45,332 nucleotides of DNA from Erythrobacter sp. CCH5-A1 (GCF_001557115.1 NZ_LSKQ01000023.1:1-45332); one strand, 5' to 3'. Positions 18,961 to 28,517 are shown, counted from the stretch's first letter. The notes: generated by a model not told the origin, from the sequence alone. Made by a program: numbers and translations.

Positions 18961-20493
18961 CTACAGCGGAATATTGTCATGCTTCTTCCACGGGTTCTCC
19001 AACTGCTTCGTCCGCAGCTTGCGTAGCCCCAGCGCGATCCGCCGCCGGGTCGAGTGGGGGTGGATCACCTCGTCGATATAGCCGCGCTGGGCGGCGACGA
19101 AGGGGTTGGCGAAGCGGTCTTCGTATTCCTTGGTCCGCTCGGCGATCTTGGCCGGGTCGTCCTTTTCCTGCCGGAAGATGATCTCCACCGCGCCCTTGGC
19201 GCCCATCACCGCGATTTCGGCGGTGGGCCAGGCGTAGTTCAAATCGCCGCGCAGGTGCTTGCTCGCCATCACGTCATAGGCCCCGCCATAGGCCTTGCGG
19301 GTGATGACGGTGATCTTGGGCACGGTCGCTTCGGCATAGGCGAAGAGCAGTTTCGCGCCGTGCTTGATGATCCCACCCAGCTCCTGCGCGGTGCCGGGGA
19401 GGAAGCCGGGGACGTCGACGAAGGTGATGATCGGGATCTCGAAGGCATCGCAGAAGCGCACGAAACGCGCGGCTTTCTTCGAGGAATTGATGTCGAGTAC
19501 GCCCGCCAGCACCATCGGCTGGTTCGCCACCACGCCCACGGTGCGGCCCTCGACGCGGCCGAAGCCGCAGATGATGTTGCCCGCGTGGGCCGGCTGGATC
19601 TCGAAGAAATCGCCCTCGTCCAGCACCTTGGTGATCACCTCGTGCATGTCGTAGGGCTGGTTGGCGTTGTCGGGGATCAGCGTGTCGAGGCTGTTCTCCA
19701 GCCTGTCCCATGGGTCGCTGGTGGGAAGCGTCGGCCCTTCCTCGCGGTTGGAGAGCGGGAGGAAGTCGAAGAAGCGGCGGGTCGCCAGAAGTGCCTCGAT
19801 GTCGTTCTCGTAGGCAAGATCGGCCACGGAGGTCTTGGTGGTGTGGGTGATCGCCCCGCCCAGTTCCTCCTGCGTGACGACCTCGTTGGTGACGGTCTTC
19901 ACCACATCGGGGCCGGTGACGAACATGTAGGAGCTGTCCTTCACCATGAAGATGAAGTCGGTCATGGCCGGGCTGTAGACCGCCCCGCCCGCACACGGCC
20001 CCATGATGAGGCTGATCTGCGGCACCACGCCGCTCGCCAGCACATTGCGCTGGAACACCTCGGCATAGCCGCCGAGGCTCGCGACGCCCTCCTGGATGCG
20101 CGCGCCGCCCGAATCGTTGAGGCCGATGACCGGCGCGCCGACCTTCAGCGCCATGTCCATGATCTTGCAGATCTTCTCGGCATGGCGCTTGGAGAGCGAT
20201 CCGCCGAACACCGTAAAGTCCTGCGAGAAGACGAACACCAGCCGGCCGTTGATCGTCCCCGAACCGGTCACCACACCGTCGCCGGGGATCTTCTGCGTCT
20301 CCATCCCGAAGTCGATGCAGTCGTGTTCGACATAGGCGTCGACTTCCTCGAAGCTGCCCTCGTCGAGCAGCACGTCGAGCCGCTCGCGCGCGGTCAGCTT
20401 GCCCTTGGCGTGCTGGGCGTCGATGCGCTTCTGTCCGCCTCCGAGGCGGGCGGCTTCGCGGCGGCGTTCCATTTCGGCGATGTTGGCGGACAC
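18961..20493 (-). CDS. pccB: Propionyl-CoA carboxylase beta subunit (carboxyltransferase)
   Basis: A 510-aa acyl-CoA carboxyltransferase that moves the carboxyl group from biotin on PccA to propionyl-CoA. It has the two crotonase-like halves typical of PccB, with [64 protein letters not shown] and [10 protein letters not shown]. The aspartate of the acyl-specificity region suits propionyl-CoA, and the epimerase and mutase genes on the same strand support that. The start is GTG at 20493 with a GAGGAA site 6-7 nt upstream. It heads the minus-strand propionate run, and the promoter should lie in 20494-20597, shared with the divergent oxidoreductase. Confidence 0.95.
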   Translation of the reverse strand: MSANIAEMERRREAARLGGGQKRIDAQHAKGKLTARERLDVLLDEGSFEEVDAYVEHDCIDFGMETQKIPGDGVVTGSGTINGRLVFVFSQDFTVFGGSLSKRHAEKICKIMDMALKVGAPVIGLNDSGGARIQEGVASLGGYAEVFQRNVLASGVVPQISLIMGPCAGGAVYSPAMTDFIFMVKDSSYMFVTGPDVVKTVTNEVVTQEELGGAITHTTKTSVADLAYENDIEALLATRRFFDFLPLSNREEGPTLPTSDPWDRLENSLDTLIPDNANQPYDMHEVITKVLDEGDFFEIQPAHAGNIICGFGRVEGRTVGVVANQPMVLAGVLDINSSKKAARFVRFCDAFEIPIITFVDVPGFLPGTAQELGGIIKHGAKLLFAYAEATVPKITVITRKAYGGAYDVMASKHLRGDLNYAWPTAEIAVMGAKGAVEIIFRQEKDDPAKIAERTKEYEDRFANPFVAAQRGYIDEVIHPHSTRRRIALGLRKLRTKQLENPWKKHDNIPL

Positions 20494-20597
20494 GCGGGTT
20501 CCTCTCTAGACCGGTCTCTTGCCGCAACGCGTTGCCTTAGCGTGCGCCAAGCGTCAACGTGGCAAAAGTGGCGGGACGGACGAAGGGAGGCCGTGCG

Positions 20598-21704
20598 ATG
20601 TATGTCTCTGACGTGCTGGTGATCGGCGGCGGGATCGCGGGGCTTTCGGTCGCGGCGCGGCTGTCCGAGCGGGGAATCGTGACGGTGCTCGAGGGCGAGA
20701 GTGCGCCGGGATACCATGCCTCGGGGCGCAGCGTGGCCTTTGCGCATTACGGGCTGGGGAACGAGCCGGTGCGCAGCCTGACCGCGCTCAGCATGGGCGA
20801 GCTGGCCGCGCATGGCAGCGTGCACCCCGCGCTCCACATCGCGGCGGAAGGCGATATCGAGGCGCTCGATGCGCTGGAGGCAGTGCACCGGCAATATGGC
20901 TGCGAATATACCCGCGTCGGCCCCGATGAGGCGCGCGCGCTGATGCCCGCGTTGAAGCCCGGGGCCTGCGCCGCAGCGCTGGTCGATCACGGATCGCTCA
21001 AGCTCGATACAAACGCGATGCTGCAGGCCCATGTCGCCACGATCCGCGCCAATCGCGGCGCGATGATCCCGGGGGCGCGGGTCATGCTGTTGGGCTACGA
21101 CGGCGGGCGCTGGGTGGCGGTGCGGGCCGACGGGAAGCGGCACGGCGCGCCGGTGCTGGTCAACGCGGCGGGTGCATGGGCGGACGAGATCGCGCGCATG
21201 GCGGGGGTGACTCCCATCGGGATCGAGCCGCGCCGCCGGACGGTCATATCCTTTCCCGCCCCGGACGGCGAGGATGTGCACGCATGGCCCTTCACCAAGA
21301 CCGTCGGCGAAGGCTTCTACCTGCTGCCCGAGGGGCGCGGGCAATTGCTCGCCTCGCACATGGACCAGACCCCTTGCGAGCCGTGCGACGCGGCGGCCGA
21401 GGAACTCGACAAGGCCATCGCCGCCGACCGCGTCGAGCAGGCGACCATCCTCGCGATCCGGCGGATCAGCCACAGCTGGGCGGGCCTCAGGAGCTTCGTC
21501 GCCGACGAATTGCCGGTGATCGGCGCGGCGGAGGGCGCGCCCGGGTTTGTCTGGTGTGCAGGGCAAGGCGGAGCGGGGTTCCAGACCGCCCCCGCTCTCT
21601 CGGCCATCGCGGCGGCGGCGGCGCTGGGTCTGCCCTTCCCCGAGGATGCGGCGGCGGCGGGGCTTTCGTTCGCGACCTTTTCGCCAGCGCGCCTCGGCGG
21701 CTAG
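20598..21704 (+). CDS. FAD-dependent oxidoreductase (D-amino acid dehydrogenase / DAO family)
   Basis: A 368-aa flavoprotein with an N-terminal Rossmann dinucleotide motif, VLVIGGGIAGLSVAARL, and the GYHASGRSVAFAHYG segment that matches the flavin region of D-arginine dehydrogenase-like enzymes. A C-terminal GCG-type region (IGAAEGAPGFVWCAGQGGAG) closes the FAD site. It probably oxidises an amino acid or related amine, but the substrate is not predictable. The start at 20598 is chosen for its GGAGG site 8 nt upstream; an in-frame ATG at 20559 lacks one. Divergent from pccB. Its stop is 1 bp from the stop of the convergent SDR gene. Confidence 0.85.
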   Translation: MYVSDVLVIGGGIAGLSVAARLSERGIVTVLEGESAPGYHASGRSVAFAHYGLGNEPVRSLTALSMGELAAHGSVHPALHIAAEGDIEALDALEAVHRQYGCEYTRVGPDEARALMPALKPGACAAALVDHGSLKLDTNAMLQAHVATIRANRGAMIPGARVMLLGYDGGRWVAVRADGKRHGAPVLVNAAGAWADEIARMAGVTPIGIEPRRRTVISFPAPDGEDVHAWPFTKTVGEGFYLLPEGRGQLLASHMDQTPCEPCDAAAEELDKAIAADRVEQATILAIRRISHSWAGLRSFVADELPVIGAAEGAPGFVWCAGQGGAGFQTAPALSAIAAAAALGLPFPEDAAAAGLSFATFSPARLGG

Positions 21705-21705
21705 C

Positions 21706-22428
21706 CTAGAACCGCCGCATAACGCTGCGCGCCAAGGCAGGCGAAATCGAGTAGACTGCGCGCAGCAGCTTCACCATGCCGACGTTGGCTTCGGGCCGGT
21801 TGCCCTCGAGTGCGGCGATGATCTGGCGCGCGCATTCCTGCGGCGGCATCTTGGACATGTCGCGATCGGCGGTCATCTGGGTGTCAACCACCGGCGGCAG
21901 CGCCTCGATCACGTGGATCGGCTCGCCCGAAAGCTGGGCGCGCAGGGCCATGGTGTAGGAGCGCAGGCCCGCCTTGCTCGCGCAATAGACCGAGCTTGCG
22001 GTGTTGGGGGCGATGGCAAGGCCGCTCGTCACGTTGATGATCGCCGCCTCGGGCCGCGCGCGCATACGCGGAAGCAGCGCGGTGATGAGCCGCACGGGGG
22101 CGGAGAGGTTGGCATAGAGGCAGCCGTCCGCCGCATCCGGATCGGGCAGGCCATTCCTCACATCATGCGGCACGCCCAGCCCGGCGTTGTTGATGAGGAT
22201 ATCGACCGGGCGATCCCCCAGCGCCGCGACCAGCGCATCGACTCCCGCCGCGCTCGACAGATCGGCAGCGAGGGTTTCGAAGCCTTCGCTCTCCATCGCC
22301 GCCAGCCGCGCCGTATCGCGCCCGGTGAGCAGCACCTTCGCGCCTTTGACCTTGAGCTGCCGCGCGATCTCGCGCCCGATCCCCGCGCTGCCGCCGGTCA
22401 GCAGCACGCTCTTGCCGTTCACATCCAT
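21706..22428 (-). CDS. SDR family NAD(P)-dependent oxidoreductase
   Basis: This 240-aa classical short-chain dehydrogenase has the cofactor motif TGGSAGIGREIA (TGxxxGIG) near residue 11, NNAGLG, and the catalytic Ser and Tyr-x-x-x-Lys in VYCASKAG at about residue 146. The C-terminal region (about residues 160-205, PPVVDTQMT) is of the DltE or fabG-like type. Substrate unknown. It lies 1 bp after the epimerase-family gene, so the pair probably forms an operon of two dehydrogenases. Confidence 0.88.
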   Translation of the reverse strand: MDVNGKSVLLTGGSAGIGREIARQLKVKGAKVLLTGRDTARLAAMESEGFETLAADLSSAAGVDALVAALGDRPVDILINNAGLGVPHDVRNGLPDPDAADGCLYANLSAPVRLITALLPRMRARPEAAIINVTSGLAIAPNTASSVYCASKAGLRSYTMALRAQLSGEPIHVIEALPPVVDTQMTADRDMSKMPPQECARQIIAALEGNRPEANVGMVKLLRAVYSISPALARSVMRRF

Positions 22429-22429
22429 G

Positions 22430-23452
22430 TCAGACCTTCACCACTCCATGCGCGATGAGGCTTTCACCGCAGTCGGCGATGGTGTCCTCCACGGGGCGCA
22501 TTGTCCAGCCGAGCCGGTCTTTCGCGTGGCTGGCGTCGACATGGCGCACCTTGCCGATCTCGGTCTTGATGCCGCGCACCTCGGGGTTGAACAGGGCGAG
22601 CACGTTGACCAGCCAGTCGGGCATCAGGCGGGTCGGGGCCTTGCGCGCCTTCTCGCCCAGCCGCGCGCGCAGGACGCCTGCCACCTCGAGCGCGTTGAGG
22701 AACTTGCCCGCGCCGAGGAAGCGCTCACCCGCGAGGCCCGGGGTCTCGAGCGCCAGCACATGCAGCGCGGCGATGTCGCGCACGTCGACGATCGGGAAGC
22801 CGAGATTGGGCGCCATCGGCATCGCGCCGCTCAGCAATTGCTGCACCAGCTCGACCGAGGCCGAAAAGTCCCCGCTGTCGACCGGGCCCAAAACCATCCC
22901 GGGATTGACCGAGACAAATTCCATCGCCCCGCCCTCGGCCGCAACCCATTCGCGCGCGGCGCGTTCGGCGATGGTCTTGGACTTGACGTAGGGGTAGGCG
23001 TCGGGGTGGTCGATGTCGGTCCAGCGGCTCTCATCGAAGGTGTAGCTGCCACGGTCGACGCCGTAGACCACCGCGGCGGTCGAGGAGGTCTGGACGAAGC
23101 GCGTGACGCCCGCGTCGCGCGCATAGCGCAGGGCGCGTAGCGTGCCCTCGCGCGCGGGGACGATCAGGTCGTCCTCGTGCTTGGGGGCCTGCGCGGGGAT
23201 CGGCGAGGCGACGTGGGCGACATGGGTGCAGCCCGCCGTGGCCTCGGCCCAGCCCTTGTCCGACATGAGCTCGGCCTCGAACAGGCGAAAGGTCGTCTCC
23301 GAAGGATCGCCGAGCCGGGCGCGCAAGGCGGCCTCGCTCCTGGCGACGCTGCGGACCGTGCCGTGCACCGTCCAGCCCTTCGTCAGCAATTGCCGGATCA
23401 GCTCCCCGGCGATGTAGCCGGTCGCTCCCGTCACCAGAACCGTGCCTGCCAT
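22430..23452 (-). CDS. NAD-dependent epimerase/dehydratase family protein (dihydroflavonol reductase-like)
   Basis: A 340-aa extended SDR. It starts with the Rossmann motif VLVTGATGYIAGELIRQL and has the catalytic YPYVKSK (Tyr-x-x-x-Lys) after a Ser/Thr-rich FVQTSSTAAVV strand, as in plant dihydroflavonol 4-reductase, cinnamoyl-CoA reductase and their bacterial relatives, which reduce ketones or aldehydes with NADPH. The start at 23452 has a GGGAGGG site upstream. Together with the SDR downstream it forms a short operon. The physiological substrate is unknown. Confidence 0.85.
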   Translation of the reverse strand: MAGTVLVTGATGYIAGELIRQLLTKGWTVHGTVRSVARSEAALRARLGDPSETTFRLFEAELMSDKGWAEATAGCTHVAHVASPIPAQAPKHEDDLIVPAREGTLRALRYARDAGVTRFVQTSSTAAVVYGVDRGSYTFDESRWTDIDHPDAYPYVKSKTIAERAAREWVAAEGGAMEFVSVNPGMVLGPVDSGDFSASVELVQQLLSGAMPMAPNLGFPIVDVRDIAALHVLALETPGLAGERFLGAGKFLNALEVAGVLRARLGEKARKAPTRLMPDWLVNVLALFNPEVRGIKTEIGKVRHVDASHAKDRLGWTMRPVEDTIADCGESLIAHGVVKV

Positions 23453-23511
23453 GCGAACCCTCCCCCTTTTGTGGATGAGTCGCCCTTAGCAGATAAGTTT
23501 TGGATTGCAAC

Positions 23512-24864
23512 CTATTTGAAGAGCACCAGCTCCTCGGCCATGGTCGGGTGGATCGCGACGGTGGCGTCGAAATCGGCCTTGGTGAGCCTGGCCTTCACCG
23601 CGATCGCGGCGGCCTGCATGATCTCGGGCGCCTCGGGGCCGATCATGTGAATGCCGACGATCCGGTCGTTCGCGGCATCGACGATCATCTTGTAGAGGCT
23701 GCGTTCGTTGCGGCCCGCGACGACGTTCTTCATCGGGCGGAAGTCCGACTGGAAGACCTTGATGTTGCCGAGCGTGTTGCGCGCCTCGCTCTCGGTCATG
23801 CCGACCGCGGCGATCGGCGGGTGGCTGAACACCGCGGACGGCACGCAGGAGTGGTCGACGGCATAGGGCTCGCCCGGGCCGAAGACGGAATCGGCAAAGG
23901 CCTGCCCCTCGCGGATCGCCACGGGAGTGAGCTGCACCCGGTCGGTCACATCGCCCACGGCATAGATGTGGTCGACACTGGTCTTGCTGAAGGCATCGAC
24001 CAAGATCTCGCCCTTCTTGCCGAGTTCGACGCCGACCGTCTCCAGGCCCAGCCCCTCAGTGTTGGGGATACGCCCGGTGGCGACCATCACCGCGTCGTAT
24101 TCGCAAGGCTCCTGACCGCTCAGCCTGACCAGCAGCGTGCCGTCCGCCTGCTTTTCGATGCTCTCGAACTCGGTGTTGAACAGGAAGCCGATGCCCTTGA
24201 CCATCGAGATCTGGAGCAGCCGGTCGCGCAAGGACGCGTCATAGGAGCGCAGGATCGTGTCCGAGCGGTTGGCGATCGTCACCTTGCAGCCGAACTCGTT
24301 GAAGATGCCGGCGAACTCGTTGGCAATATAGCCCCCGCCCGCGATCAGGATGCGGCGCGGCAATTGTTCGAGGTGGAATGCCTCATTCGAAGTGATGACG
24401 TGCTCGCTGCCCGGGAATGTGGGCACCAGCGGGCGCGCACCGGTGGCGACGAGGATGGTTTTCGCGGTGACGGTCTTGCCGCTCGCGAGCGTGATCTCGT
24501 GCGGGCCGGTGATGGTAGCGCGCTCGGCGAAGATCGTGACATTGTGGTTGCCGAGCGTCTGGCCGTAGAGCCCCTCCAGCCGGGTCACGTCGTTCTGCAC
24601 GTGATCGCGCAGGGCGGCCCAGTCAAAGCGCTTGCCCTCGATGGTCCAGCCGAAATGCTGGGCGTCGACCAGATCCTCGGCAAAGTGCGCGCCGTAGACG
24701 AGCATCTTTTTGGGAACGCAGCCGCGAATCACGCAGGTGCCGCCGACGCGGTACTCCTCGGCGACCGCGACGCGCGCGCCGTGCGCGGCGGCGACGCGGC
24801 TCGCGCGCACCCCGCCCGAGCCTGCGCCAATGGTGAAGAGGTCGTAGTCGTATTCGTCAGCCAT
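23512..24864 (-). CDS. gor: Glutathione-disulfide reductase
   Basis: A 450-aa class I pyridine-nucleotide disulfide reductase that recycles oxidised glutathione with NADPH. The FAD motif TIGAGSGGVRASR, the redox-active GGTCVIRGCVPKK (Cys44, Cys49), a second Rossmann motif for NADPH (LIAGGGYIANEFAGI) and the C-terminal His-Glu pair HPTMAEELV identify it. It is at the expected length. The preferred start is 24864; an in-frame ATG at 24894 lacks support. A hairpin upstream separates it from the helicase gene. A neighbouring function in oxidative stress is suggested only by its own activity. Confidence 0.95.
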   Translation of the reverse strand: MADEYDYDLFTIGAGSGGVRASRVAAAHGARVAVAEEYRVGGTCVIRGCVPKKMLVYGAHFAEDLVDAQHFGWTIEGKRFDWAALRDHVQNDVTRLEGLYGQTLGNHNVTIFAERATITGPHEITLASGKTVTAKTILVATGARPLVPTFPGSEHVITSNEAFHLEQLPRRILIAGGGYIANEFAGIFNEFGCKVTIANRSDTILRSYDASLRDRLLQISMVKGIGFLFNTEFESIEKQADGTLLVRLSGQEPCEYDAVMVATGRIPNTEGLGLETVGVELGKKGEILVDAFSKTSVDHIYAVGDVTDRVQLTPVAIREGQAFADSVFGPGEPYAVDHSCVPSAVFSHPPIAAVGMTESEARNTLGNIKVFQSDFRPMKNVVAGRNERSLYKMIVDAANDRIVGIHMIGPEAPEIMQAAAIAVKARLTKADFDATVAIHPTMAEELVLFK

Positions 24865-24903
24865 GCCGCCGCTCCCGTCTTGTCGGGAGCGCATATGGGC
24901 GAA

Positions 24904-24931
24904 GGCCCCGACGGCGGCAACCGTCGGGGCC
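24904..24931 (-). terminator. Perfect 11-bp hairpin after the RNA helicase gene
   Basis: The stem GGCCCCGACGG at 24904-24914 and its exact complement at 24921-24931 enclose a 6-base loop. It lies 40 bp past the helicase stop and 40 bp upstream of the gor start. There is no long U-run on the minus strand, but the strength and position suggest that it ends the helicase transcript. If so, gor has its own promoter inside the short gap. Confidence 0.65.
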
Positions 24932-24970
24932 CGAAATGGCGTATTTCAGACTAAAGTCGAAAGGCGCGGA

Positions 24971-26554
24971 TCAACCCTGCGCGGCGCGGGGACGCCCGCC
25001 GCCACCGCCGCCCCGACCGCGGCCGCCGCGACGATTGCCGCCGCCGTTCCCGCCGCCGCCGCCATGGCCCTGCCCCTGCCCTTGGGGACGGCCACCGCCC
25101 GGACGACCGCCCGGCCCGGCCTTGGCCGAGGGCTGGCGGCGATCACCCTGCGGGCGGCCTTCGCCCTGCGGCTGCGGACGACGCTCGCCGCGCGGGGCAT
25201 CGGCATGGCGACGCTCGCCGCCACCGTTCCGGTCATGCTGCGGGCGGCCCTGCGGCTTGCCCTGCTGCGGACGACGCTCGCCTTCCGGACGGCGCTCACC
25301 GCGCTGTTCGCCCTGCGGCTTCCGCTGCCCGAGCGGGCGCGCCTGCACCCGCTTCATCGGCTGGCGCGGCGCGGGCTTTTCGGGGCCCTCGCCATCCACC
25401 ACCGCGCGGAAGTTGTCCGGCAGCGGCAGACGCTCCAGTTCCGCGCCGGTTGTCTTGCGGATGTCCTTGAGGTAGGCGCGCTCGTCCTCTGCACAGAAGG
25501 CGATCGCGATCCCGTCCCGACCCGCGCGCGCCGTCCGCCCGATGCGGTGGACATATTGCTCGGGCACGTTGGGCAGCTCGTAGTTGATGACGTGGCTGAC
25601 GCCCGGAATGTCGATCCCGCGCGCGGCGACATCCGTGGCGATCAGGATCGGCACGCGCGCCTTCCTGAACTCGTCGAGCGCGCGCTGGCGCTGCGGCTGC
25701 GACTTGTTGCCGTGGATCGCGTTCGCCTCGATCCCGCTCTGGCTGAGCTTTTTCACCACCCGGTCCGCGCCGTGCTTGGTGCGGGTGAAGATCAGGATCC
25801 GCTCGAACTCGCCCGGCACCTGGTGGCGGCGCTGGAGGATCATCTGGAGCAGGCTCAGCTTCTCGTCCTGCTGCACCATGAAGAGATACTGGTCGATACG
25901 CTCGGCCGTCGTGCTCTCGGGCGTCACCGAGACCTGCACCGGGTTGTTGCAGAAGCCGCTCACCAGCTCCTTGATCGCCTTGGGCATGGTGGCGCTGAAG
26001 AACAGCGTCTGGCGATCCTTGGGGGCGAGCTCGCGGATCTTGCGCAGCGCGTGGATGAAGCCGAGGTCGAGCATCTGGTCGGCCTCGTCGAGCACCAGCA
26101 CCTCGATGCCCGCAAGGTTGAACGCCTTCTGGTCGACGAGATCGAGCAAGCGGCCCGGGGTCGCCACCAGAATATCGGTCCCGCGGTGGAGCTTGTTGCG
26201 ATCCTTGCCGACGGACGTGCCGCCGACGATGCACTGCACCTTGAGACCCGCGAGCGCGCCGTAATCCTTGGCGCTGTCGGCGATCTGCACCGCGAGCTCG
26301 CGGGTGGGCGCGAGCACCAGCATGCGGCAGGACTTGAACGGGATCGGCTTGTCGGCCTCGCGCAGCCGGTCGATGCTCGGGAGCATGAAGGCAGCGGTCT
26401 TGCCGGTGCCGGTCTGCGCGATGCCGAGCAGGTCGCGGCCTTTGAGCACGGCGGGGATCGCCTGCGCCTGGATCGGGGTCGGCGTATTGTAGCCCTTCAT
26501 GTCGAGGGCCTGGAGCACGGGCTGCGACAGCCCGAGGTCAGCGAAAGTGGTCAT
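24971..26554 (-). CDS. DEAD-box ATP-dependent RNA helicase (RhlE-like)
   Basis: A 527-aa RNA helicase. The N-terminus begins MTTFADLGLSQPVLQAL with the Q motif; Walker A is AQTGTGKT, followed by PTRELAVQI, VLDEADQML, SATMPKAI and the C-terminal domain motifs IFTRTKHGAD, ATDVAARGIDI and HRIGRTARAG. From about residue 385 on there is a basic, Gly/Arg/Gln-rich tail ending in GGRGRGGGGGG, common in RhlE and related cold-shock helicases and probably an RNA-binding extension. Likely roles are ribosome assembly and mRNA turnover. The start at 26554 follows a long, structured leader. Confidence 0.92.
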   Translation of the reverse strand: MTTFADLGLSQPVLQALDMKGYNTPTPIQAQAIPAVLKGRDLLGIAQTGTGKTAAFMLPSIDRLREADKPIPFKSCRMLVLAPTRELAVQIADSAKDYGALAGLKVQCIVGGTSVGKDRNKLHRGTDILVATPGRLLDLVDQKAFNLAGIEVLVLDEADQMLDLGFIHALRKIRELAPKDRQTLFFSATMPKAIKELVSGFCNNPVQVSVTPESTTAERIDQYLFMVQQDEKLSLLQMILQRRHQVPGEFERILIFTRTKHGADRVVKKLSQSGIEANAIHGNKSQPQRQRALDEFRKARVPILIATDVAARGIDIPGVSHVINYELPNVPEQYVHRIGRTARAGRDGIAIAFCAEDERAYLKDIRKTTGAELERLPLPDNFRAVVDGEGPEKPAPRQPMKRVQARPLGQRKPQGEQRGERRPEGERRPQQGKPQGRPQHDRNGGGERRHADAPRGERRPQPQGEGRPQGDRRQPSAKAGPGGRPGGGRPQGQGQGHGGGGGNGGGNRRGGRGRGGGGGGRPRAAQG

Positions 26555-26594
26555 GTTGAATAAACTCGCAAATAGTCTGCGACGCGCGCTGGGC

Positions 26595-26623
26595 TGCCTC
26601 GGACGACAAACGTCCACGAGGCA
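26595..26623 (-). promoter_or_regulatory. Hairpin in the 5' leader of the RNA helicase gene
   Basis: The leader contains a strong stem, TGCCTCG at 26595-26601 paired with CGAGGCA at 26617-26623, extended inside by GACG/CGTC and outside by GC-rich complementary flanks. It lies 41 bp upstream of the helicase ATG. Structured leaders are frequent in cold-shock helicase genes, where they allow regulation by temperature or by the helicase itself. That role here is inference. Confidence 0.5.
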
Positions 26624-26824
26624 CGCCACGCGCGGCGCGGGGGTTGAAACCGCCCGCGTGAAAAGGGAAGTCTTGGGGTAGAACCGAGGCGCGGCCGGGG
26701 CGGATTTTTGTCAGAGTTCCGCCGCTTCACGCATGGCTAGCGCGCTTCGATGGCGGCCATGTGGGCGTGACGGCGCGGAAAGTCAATCGAATACGCGATC
26801 ACCCCGCCCTAACCCTACTCGTCA

Positions 26825-26903
26825 CCCCGTGCTTGACACGGGGCTAGGCTCTTCTTCTTCGCCGCCATAGCAAGTTTAGCCGAACCCCGTGTCAAGCACG
26901 GGG
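26825..26903. repeat. Inverted pair of CCCCGTGCTTGACACGGGG palindromes
   Basis: A 19-base imperfect palindrome (CCCCGTG-CTTGA-CACGGGG) at 26825-26843 recurs as its exact reverse complement at 26885-26903, with 41 bases between. Each unit can fold alone and the two can pair with each other. It follows the pgi stop by 21 bp on the minus strand, so it can serve as the pgi terminator. The arrangement is like a REP pair and its sequence differs from that at 17368-17450. Confidence 0.8.
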
Positions 26904-26923
26904 CGACTGACGGGGGGTGGGTA

Positions 26924-28468
26924 TCACCCCAGCCCGGCCGCCGCCATCAGCGCCTTGGTCGAAGGATCGAAGTCGCCCTCCCCGCTCTCGATCTGCTTGG
27001 CGATCGCCTTGCCGAGCTCGACGCCGAACTGGTCGAAGGGGTTGATCCCCATCAGCACCGCGTTGGCAAAGGTGCGCTGTTCGTGGAAGGCGATCAGCGC
27101 GCCCAGCGCCGCCGCGTCGCAATCGTCGAGGAGGAAGGTGGTCGAGGGGCGGTCACCGGAATAGGCGCGCGCGGGGTCGTCCGAGGTCTTGCCCGCCATC
27201 AACGCAGCGCCTTGCGCGAGGCAGTTCATCAGCAGGATGCGGTGATGTGCCGGGTCGAGATCGTCGCCGGGCGCGATGCTGGCGATGAAGTCGACAGGGA
27301 TCAGGTGCGTGCCCTGGTGGAGCAGCTGGAACACCGCGTGCTGCGCGTCGGTGCCCACCCCGCCCCAGGTGATCGGCGCCGTCGGGCCATCCACCGGCTT
27401 GCCTTCGGCGGTCACGCTCTTGCCGTTCGATTCCATCTCGAGCTGCTGGAGATAGTCCGGCAGCAGCGCGAGCCGCTCGTCATAGGCGAAGACCGCGCGG
27501 GTCTGGCAGCCGCGAAGGCGCGTGTAGTACTGGTCGGCGAAGGCCGCGAGCAGCGGGGCATTGGCGCGGCCCTCGGTGGCGCGGAAGTGGTCGTCCACCG
27601 CCTTCGCGCCTGCCAGCATCTGCCGGAACTCGTCCATCCCGATGGCGAGCGCGATGGGAAAGCCGATGCTCGAGAACAGCGAATAGCGCCCGCCGACGCT
27701 CTCGGGGAACGGCAGGATCCGGGTCTCGTCCACCCCCCACTCGACCGCCTTGTCGGGCGCGGCGGTCAGCGCGACAACGCGCCCGCCCGGGTCCTCGACG
27801 CCGTTGTCGGCGAGCCACTTCAGCGCGCTTGCCGCATTGGTCATGGTCTCGATGGTGGTGAAGGTTTTGGAGGCGACGGCGATCAGCGTGGTTTCCGGAT
27901 CGCAGGCGCGGAACGCCTGTTCCAGCGCAAGGCCGTCGATGTTGGAGACCACGTGGACATCGACCAGCGCCAGATCGCGGGTCAGTGCGTCGATGGCGAG
28001 CGCGGGCCCCAGCGCCGAGCCGCCGATTCCGATCGCGATGCAGTGCTTGATTTCGCCGAGCGCGCCTTCGTGGATTGCCTCGACCAGCATGCCCATGCGC
28101 GCGAGCAGCGCCTCGGCCTCCTCGACCGCCGCCGGGGTGCCGCTGCCCCGCAGCGCGCCGTGAGTGGCGGCGCGGCCCTCGGTGGGGTTGACGATCCCGC
28201 CGCCGAACAGTTTTTCCCGCGCGGCGGCAAAGCCTGCGGCCTCGGCCAGCGCCTCAAAGGCGGTCAGCGCCTCGTCCGACAGATGGGTCTTGGAAAAGTC
28301 GATCTGCATTCCCGCCTCGGCGCTGCTGCCGGGCTCGACCGGCCACGCGATCCGGCGGGTCAGCGCTTCATGGCGGGCGGGGTCGGCAGCGAACAATGCG
28401 CCAAGCGTGGGGTGCGGCAATCCGCGCAAAGCTGCCCATGCCGCTGCCGTGTTGCCCGTGTCGCCCAT
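26924..28468 (-). CDS. pgi: Glucose-6-phosphate isomerase
   Basis: A 514-aa isomerase that interconverts glucose-6-phosphate and fructose-6-phosphate. Family segments seen are GIGGSALGPALAIDAL, VVSNIDGLALEQAFRA, VASKTFTTIETMTNA, GGRYSLFSSIGFPIALAIG, NGKSVTAEGK and the conserved ITWGGVGTDAQHAVFQLLHQ. A catalytic Lys is expected in the C-terminal EHQ/K region, replaced by diverged residues that I cannot assign with confidence. The start at 28468 has an AAGGGGAA site; the open frame reaches 28669 but that part overlaps lepB. Divergent from lepB by 49 bp. Confidence 0.93.
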   Translation of the reverse strand: MGDTGNTAAAWAALRGLPHPTLGALFAADPARHEALTRRIAWPVEPGSSAEAGMQIDFSKTHLSDEALTAFEALAEAAGFAAAREKLFGGGIVNPTEGRAATHGALRGSGTPAAVEEAEALLARMGMLVEAIHEGALGEIKHCIAIGIGGSALGPALAIDALTRDLALVDVHVVSNIDGLALEQAFRACDPETTLIAVASKTFTTIETMTNAASALKWLADNGVEDPGGRVVALTAAPDKAVEWGVDETRILPFPESVGGRYSLFSSIGFPIALAIGMDEFRQMLAGAKAVDDHFRATEGRANAPLLAAFADQYYTRLRGCQTRAVFAYDERLALLPDYLQQLEMESNGKSVTAEGKPVDGPTAPITWGGVGTDAQHAVFQLLHQGTHLIPVDFIASIAPGDDLDPAHHRILLMNCLAQGAALMAGKTSDDPARAYSGDRPSTTFLLDDCDAAALGALIAFHEQRTFANAVLMGINPFDQFGVELGKAIAKQIESGEGDFDPSTKALMAAAGLG

Positions 28469-28517
28469 CGCCGTTCCCCTTTGCGCAAGTGTGCGGCTGC
28501 GAGTAAGGGCTGGGACG

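Larger units (their letters stand above)
26555..26923. other. Intergenic region with leader hairpin and palindrome pair
   Basis: This 369-bp gap lies between the pgi stop side and the helicase start; both genes run on the minus strand. It holds the helicase leader hairpin near 26600, a stretch at about 26690-26800 in which I see no gene or clear RNA, and the inverted palindrome pair at 26825-26903. No convincing small open frame with a ribosome-binding site was found on either strand. Confidence 0.6.
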
